DNA of 52,693 bases, taken from contig NZ_VIGX01000024.1 of NCBI RefSeq assembly GCF_007858475.1, positions 1-52,693 of the forward strand. The letters run 5' to 3'. The notes beneath the pieces were generated by a model. That model ran no database searches, was not told the origin of the DNA, and worked only from the letters and a program-made list of their open reading frames with translations. Positions 49,730-52,693 of the stretch are shown here, piece by piece; positions within the stretch are counted from its first letter, which is position 1; each line of letters starts with the position of its first letter. The DNA is from Tsukamurella conjunctivitidis (GTDB taxonomy: Bacteria > Actinomycetota > Actinomycetes > Mycobacteriales > Mycobacteriaceae). A program made the position numbers and the translations under genes.

Positions 49730-49915
49730 TTACTCCGTACGCGCTCCTTCAGACTCGATCGTGTTCAACCCCGTCTCGATCACGCGAGCAGCCGCGTCCG
49801 AGAGCCGCATGCGCCGCTCAGAGGCGAAGTCGTACAGCCGCTCAGCGAGCTCGGACTCGAGCCGCACCTCGACCCGAACACGGTCGAGGTGCGGCAGGGC
49901 ACGGCGCTCGGACAT
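49730..49915 (-). CDS. Ribbon-helix-helix (CopG-like) small DNA-binding protein
   Basis: 61 aa from ATG 49915, with GGAG 5 nt upstream (GTG 49939 would add 8 residues). The core RVRVEVRLESELAERLYDFASERRMRLSDAAARVIETGL has the beta strand followed by two helices of RHH/CopG or MetJ/Arc type proteins. Such proteins are antitoxins or plasmid/mobile-element repressors. No toxin gene is visible next to it; it lies 142 bp upstream of the recombinase operon on the same strand and could regulate it. Confidence 0.75.
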   Translation of the reverse strand: MSERRALPHLDRVRVEVRLESELAERLYDFASERRMRLSDAAARVIETGLNTIESEGARTE

Positions 49916-50250
49916 CGCGTCTCCGATCGGTGGAGGCACCGGTGAACTACCGGCGCAACACAGACCCTAGCGGCGCTCGCACCCATGTGGCGGCGGCTAA
50001 GCACCTGGATGCAATTCTTCAGATCACTTGCGCCACAATATGATTTATCGCCAGCGGGAAGTCAAACTATGCATATTCAAAACGCCCGGCTGACCTGGGG
50101 AGATACACCCGACTCCCCTCGATAGCGGCCAGTGACGCACGCTAACTAATCTCGCGTGCGTCGGAATCTCGCTCCGGCGTGTCGCAGGCGGCGCGCGCCC
50201 CTCACACGAACCGCACCCTCGGCGTCAGCACTCGGTGGCACGATCGGACC
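49916..50250. other. Intergenic, partly AT-rich, with one hairpin
   Basis: 335 bp. 50030-50090 is AT-rich for this genome (CACAATATGATTTATC and ATGCATATTC). The inverted repeat at 50134-50162 is listed separately. No gene supported. Confidence 0.45.
50134..50162. repeat. 9-bp inverted repeat
   Basis: GACGCACGC (50134-50142) and GCGTGCGTC (50154-50162) with an 11-nt loop TAACTAATCTC. No T-tract. Could be an operator or a weak terminator. Confidence 0.5.
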
Positions 50251-50397
50251 GTGGACTCCCTCGAGCCGAAGCTGACCTACGAACTGGCTAAGCGGAACAT
50301 CCCGCTTACCGCTCAGGAGTTCATCGATGCAGTCCTCGACGCGCTCGGCGAAGCCACGACTTCCTTGACGTCATGCGTGAACTGTGGTCCTAACTAA
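50251..50397 (+). CDS. Small hypothetical ORF (48 aa)
   Basis: 48 aa from GTG 50251 (open frame upstream to GTG 50179). Reads DSLEPKLTYELAKRNIPLTAQEFIDAVLDALGEATTS... with a helical, acidic middle and a CVNCGPN end. Not recognised. Coding status rests only on its amino-acid pattern. Confidence 0.35.
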   Translation: MDSLEPKLTYELAKRNIPLTAQEFIDAVLDALGEATTSLTSCVNCGPN

Positions 50398-50404
50398 CGG
50401 TCAC

Positions 50405-50548
50405 TCAAATCTCGCGCCGGTTGTCGATGACAGCGTCCGCCAAGGTGATCGCAGGTGCTTCGAGCAAGGCGGCGAGCACCTCCCGGTGGTCGGTTGGGTC
50501 GAGCGCACCGACCTCGCCTGCCTCGATGAGCTCGCTCGCTCGTGCCAC
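50405..50548 (-). CDS. Small hypothetical ORF (47 aa), possibly a fragment
   Basis: 47 aa from GTG 50548 with a good SD (AGGAGA, 5 nt). ARASELIEAGEVGALDPTDHREVLAALLEAPAITLADAVIDNRREI looks like the amphipathic part of a larger protein. Convergent with the ORF at 50251, 7 bp apart. Family not recognised. Confidence 0.4.
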   Translation of the reverse strand: MARASELIEAGEVGALDPTDHREVLAALLEAPAITLADAVIDNRREI

Positions 50549-50938
50549 ACTGATCTCCTGATTTCCGATTCGACAAGCGCACCGACGGGTGCGCGACAAC
50601 CAGCTGCTGCGTCGCTTCTCAACCGACCGGAGGCCCTCGCGTACTCCCCTCCGTCGCGAACCGACTACGGCGAATCTCCCGTACATGAATCTGTCGCCGA
50701 CGCAGCATATCTGCGCAAATCTCGCGACGGGGCTACGCTGAAGGGGCGCCGTGGTGCGCAGGTGACCTCCCAGGGCTCCGACCTTGGAATCGGACCCGGG
50801 ACCGCCACGAGGCCCAGCCTCATGTCCTCCCCACTCTGATTTGAGGCTGGGTCTCCCCTCATCCTGCAAGCATCCCCAGAAGCGCAACACCGCAGCACCA
50901 CCAGCTGCGCTAGAATACCAATTACGTTGGGACAGAAT
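50549..50938. other. Intergenic with one terminator-like hairpin
   Basis: 390 bp. CCCAGCCTCA (50813-50822) pairs with TGAGGCTGGG (50842-50851), a 10-bp stem with a 19-nt loop. TAGAAT at 50911-50916 is a good -10 box for the small membrane peptide at 50939. No further gene supported. Confidence 0.45.
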
Positions 50939-51037
50939 ATGACCAGAGATGAGAACGCCGAACCCAAAGGGCGGCGCAAGTGGCCGTGGATTCTCGGAGC
51001 CGCGGTCGCCGCGTTACTTGCGTGGAGCATGAGCTAG
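50939..51037 (+). CDS. 32-aa single-pass membrane peptide
   Basis: Sequence [19 protein letters not shown] followed by [14 protein letters not shown] charged, basic N-terminus leads into one hydrophobic helix (about residues 15-32), the layout of small membrane peptides. A TAGAAT -10 box lies at 50911-50916, and a GGGACAG SD-like stretch about 3-9 nt before the ATG. The helix runs to the C-terminus, giving a likely N-in topology. Toxin, transporter regulator or membrane-stress peptide are all possible; none is shown. Confidence 0.5.
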   Translation: MTRDENAEPKGRRKWPWILGAAVAALLAWSMS

Positions 51038-51264
51038 ACCCCTCGGTCGACTCAGAACGCTCTAGGCCTAGCCACCGACCGAGATGTCTGCTACTGTCAA
51101 ATTGGTTGATTTTCTTGGTGGCTCGTTTCGCGAAGATTTTCCGCGGCGGACACATCCCAAACTCCGTGAGTAGTCCCGGTAGCTTTGTTTCTGCGTACCT
51201 CCGCACTACCCAAGATCGAAACACTCGGTCTTGCAACACCTTTGATACTCAGGAGAGTAATCGC

Positions 51265-51474
51265 ATGGCTCAGCAGGGCACCGTCAAGTGGTTCAACGCC
51301 GACAAGGGCTTCGGGTTCATCACCCCGGACTCCGGCAGCAAGGACCTCTTCGTCCACTTCTCCGGCATCGTCGCCAATGGCGGCTTCCGCAGCCTCGACG
51401 AGAATGACCGCGTCAGCTTCGAGGAGCAGGCCGGCGACCGCGGCCCGCAGGCCGTCTCCGTGCAGACCATCTAA
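51265..51474 (+). CDS. cspA: Cold-shock protein (CspA family)
   Basis: 69 aa, one cold-shock domain. RNA-binding motifs RNP1 (KGFGFI) and RNP2 (LFVHF) are intact; the sequence begins [22 protein letters not shown]. It binds single-stranded nucleic acid as an RNA chaperone. AGGAGAG lies 8 nt before ATG. A long upstream region (51038-51264, no gene) may be a structured cold-responsive leader as in other csp genes. A hairpin follows the gene. Confidence 0.95.
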   Translation: MAQQGTVKWFNADKGFGFITPDSGSKDLFVHFSGIVANGGFRSLDENDRVSFEEQAGDRGPQAVSVQTI

Positions 51475-51497
51475 AGCCTCACAGCTCGCGTACCAGG

Positions 51498-51535
51498 AGG
51501 AGCTGGCGGGTCCGCGACAGGACCCACCAGCTCCT
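51498..51535. terminator. Terminator hairpin between csp and a convergent small gene
   Basis: 16-bp stem (AGGAGCTGGCGGGTCC with GGACCCACCAGCTCCT, one G-U type mismatch) around a 6-nt loop, 23 bp after the csp stop and 30 bp before the stop of the convergent gene at 51566. No long T-tract. Confidence 0.7.
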
Positions 51536-51565
51536 ACTGCTTCGTTTCACCCGTGCAGAGCTCAG

Positions 51566-51745
51566 TCAGATAAAGAACCGGTGCCCGTCGACCATCAGCA
51601 CCTCGTCCCGGCGCACCCACGGGTAGTCCTCGACCGCGGACTCCAGATCGACACTGCGACGCTGCTCCACGAGATCCGCAGGGTCTGCATGAGAGGCACT
51701 CTCACCGAGAAGCTGGGCAAGAGCACCACCGCTGAAACTAGACAT
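51566..51745 (-). CDS. Small hypothetical protein (59 aa)
   Basis: 59 aa from ATG 51745, with a strong SD (GAGGAGG, 6 nt spacing). Sequence MSSFSGGALAQLLGESASH..., ending in a hydrophobic HRFFI. VDLESAVEDYPWVRRDEVLMVDGHRF has an acidic middle and aromatic end. Not recognised. The SD, the terminator-flanked position and a proper start make it a credible gene. Confidence 0.6.
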   Translation of the reverse strand: MSSFSGGALAQLLGESASHADPADLVEQRRSVDLESAVEDYPWVRRDEVLMVDGHRFFI

Positions 51746-51886
51746 TTCACGCCTCCTCGTCGCCTGCAACGCTGGAACCAACCAACGCCATCTGTCACCT
51801 GATCACCCGCGCCGCTCGCGAGTGGCCTCCTGTCTACCCCGACGACTGCCCTCGCGCCACCGTTTGAGTACCCCGGCTTTGCCGCT

Positions 51887-52221
51887 GATCTGCCTGGCTT
51901 GGAGAGAGTGGTGCACATCTTGGGCTACCGCGTCGGGAGCAGGATCCTTTGAGTGTTACGTGGTCAGAGGATCCAGGTCCTGGCCAGCGAGCGCGGAGTT
52001 CCGTGGACGATCGTCAACCCCTCCAGTGTCATCGGCGACAGCACGACCGGTGAGTCCGACCAGCACCTCTGCCTGGCCCCACCGTCGGACATATAAGGGA
52101 CGGCAGCGCAGCCGCGCTGCCCGGCGGCGCATCGACCGTTCCTCCCGGTCGTCACAGTCGACCACCTCGCGGCCTTGATGGCAGCTACGGCGATCGATCC
52201 GGGTGCCGTAAACAAGGCCAG
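51887..52221 (+). pseudogene. Frameshifted NAD-dependent epimerase/SDR remnant
   Basis: Three pieces of one extended-SDR protein lie in order but in different frames. First, DLPGLERVVHILGYRVGSR at 51887-51949, ending in TGA. Second, VLASERGVPWTIVNPSSVIGDSTTGESDQH from 51977. Third, LPVVTVDHLAALMAATAIDPGAVNKA after an indel near 52140. N- and C-terminal parts are absent. At least two frameshifts and in-frame stops make it non-functional. The parent is of the NmrA-like/epimerase type. Confidence 0.7.
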
Positions 52222-52266
52222 CGTTCGCCGCAGCCGCCGTGCGGCAGATGACTGGACATGCGCGGG

Positions 52267-52282
52267 CCGGGCGTACGCCCGG
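52267..52282. repeat. 16-bp perfect palindrome
   Basis: CCGGGCGTACGCCCGG, self-complementary with no spacer. It sits between the epimerase remnant and the truncated gene at 52410. It could be a regulator site, or chance in GC-rich DNA. Confidence 0.4.
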
Positions 52283-52409
52283 TGCGATGCCATCCAGAGG
52301 CACTGCGGCGCCGAATACTTGATAGCGGCGAACAGAGCGTCGCGCGTTGGTGCACCGAACCCGGCGCCCCAACGGCATACGACAACCCAACGAATGTGAG
52401 CTGATCTGC

Positions 52410-52589
52410 ATGGTTACAGGAGCACCCCACCGCGAGAATCTCGCCGACCGCCGAGAATTCCGTCCCGTGGCCCTTGTGGTCTCGCTGCTGTGCGTCGGAA
52501 TCGTTGCCGGCGTCGGTGGGGCGGCGTCAGCTGACGCGGCGTCAACCTACTCGCAACTCGCTCAACGGGACTGCTGCACGATCGGGTGA
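52410..52589 (+). CDS. Secreted/membrane protein N-terminus, truncated by the IS3 element
   Basis: 59 aa. MVTGAPHRENLADRREFRP precedes a signal-like helix (about residues 20-40, VALVVSLLCVGIVAGVGGAASADA) with an AxA-like cleavage region, then STYSQLAQRDCCTIG and a stop at the edge of the IS3-like sequence. The last residues probably come from the insertion, so this is likely the 5' stub of a broken gene. Confidence 0.5.
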   Translation: MVTGAPHRENLADRREFRPVALVVSLLCVGIVAGVGGAASADAASTYSQLAQRDCCTIG

Positions 52590-52600
52590 CAGTGTCGGTG

Positions 52601-52693
52601 TCATGCCGCTGAGGCGGCTGTGTTGATGATCGTCTCGTATTCGACGGGCGTCAACCGGCCGAGGCGGACCTGACGGCGTCGGCGGTGGTAGGT
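52601..52693 (-). mobile_element. IS3-family transposase (orfB), C-terminal end only
   Basis: Minus-strand frame of 30 residues plus stop, running off the right edge. It reads TYHRRRRRQVRLGRLTPVEYE..., the typical C-terminus of IS3 OrfB transposases (YHRRRxHxxLGxLTPxEYE). The terminal repeat would lie near 52570-52600, where TGACAGTGTCGGTGTCA contains a short inverted repeat. The body of the element lies beyond the window. Confidence 0.8.

Noticed and set aside
1-52693. CRISPR array, rRNA or prophage structural genes
   Set aside because: No regularly spaced repeats, rRNA segments or phage head/tail genes were seen on either strand.

Overview
The window is high-GC actinobacterial DNA. A cyclopropane-mycolic-acid-synthase homologue (44425-45387), a HadA-like hot-dog protein beside it, GTG/TTG starts, and several TANNNT boxes 6-7 nt in front of start codons (leaderless mRNAs) all point to a mycolic-acid bacterium (Mycobacteriales; Tsukamurella, Gordonia or Dietzia-like). 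The genus is an impression only. There are no rRNA, tRNA or CRISPR features.

Layout. (1) 1-9921: a divergent PucR-type regulator, cut by the left edge, faces a tightly coupled six-gene amine catabolism operon: aldehyde dehydrogenase, copper amine oxidase, tandem universal stress protein, APC permease, GABA aminotransferase, succinate-semialdehyde dehydrogenase. Together they could import an amine such as putrescine and convert it through aminobutyraldehyde and GABA to succinate. (2) 9929-15257: a hairpin and a leaderless DUF218 (SanA/YdcF) gene, a coupled trio (DUF6421-like protein, SDR, threonine-aldolase-like enzyme), and two small membrane proteins. (3) 15278-36401: a surface polysaccharide locus. 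It has an initiating sugar-1-phosphate transferase, nucleotide-sugar genes (cytidylyltransferase-like, C-methyltransferase, PIG-L deacetylase, epimerase, RmlC-like, a second methyltransferase-like protein lacking catalytic residues, a glutamate-semialdehyde-aminomutase-like PLP enzyme), five glycosyltransferase genes including a GT2-GT4 fusion and a WecG/TagA type, a flippase, a Wzz-like protein, a DUF4832-like lipoprotein and a GGDEF diguanylate cyclase. I see no Wzy polymerase. (4) 36437-46104: housekeeping and lipid-related genes (nitronate monooxygenase-like, di-iron hydrolase family, MFS, HSL-type esterase, DinB, TetR, SRPBCC, SDR, mycolate methyltransferase, HadA-like protein). (5) 46105-52693: an accessory region with a three-ORF mobile-element-like operon (23-aa leader ORF, degenerate tyrosine-recombinase-like protein, 595-aa DDE-transposase-like protein). 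In front of it lie two inverted-repeat sites sharing the same 6-bp centre. Several very small genes, a cold-shock protein, a frameshifted epimerase pseudogene, and the end of an IS3-family element at the right edge follow.

The most interesting items are the recombinase/transposase operon with its paired TTGGCG-centred sites (48389-49679), the symmetric bidirectional leaderless promoter at 24576-24592, the methyltransferase paralogue without its catalytic residues (21556-22659), and the DUF6421-like protein with an HDxxH...EExRxD signature. All family assignments come from reading motifs by eye; no search was run.
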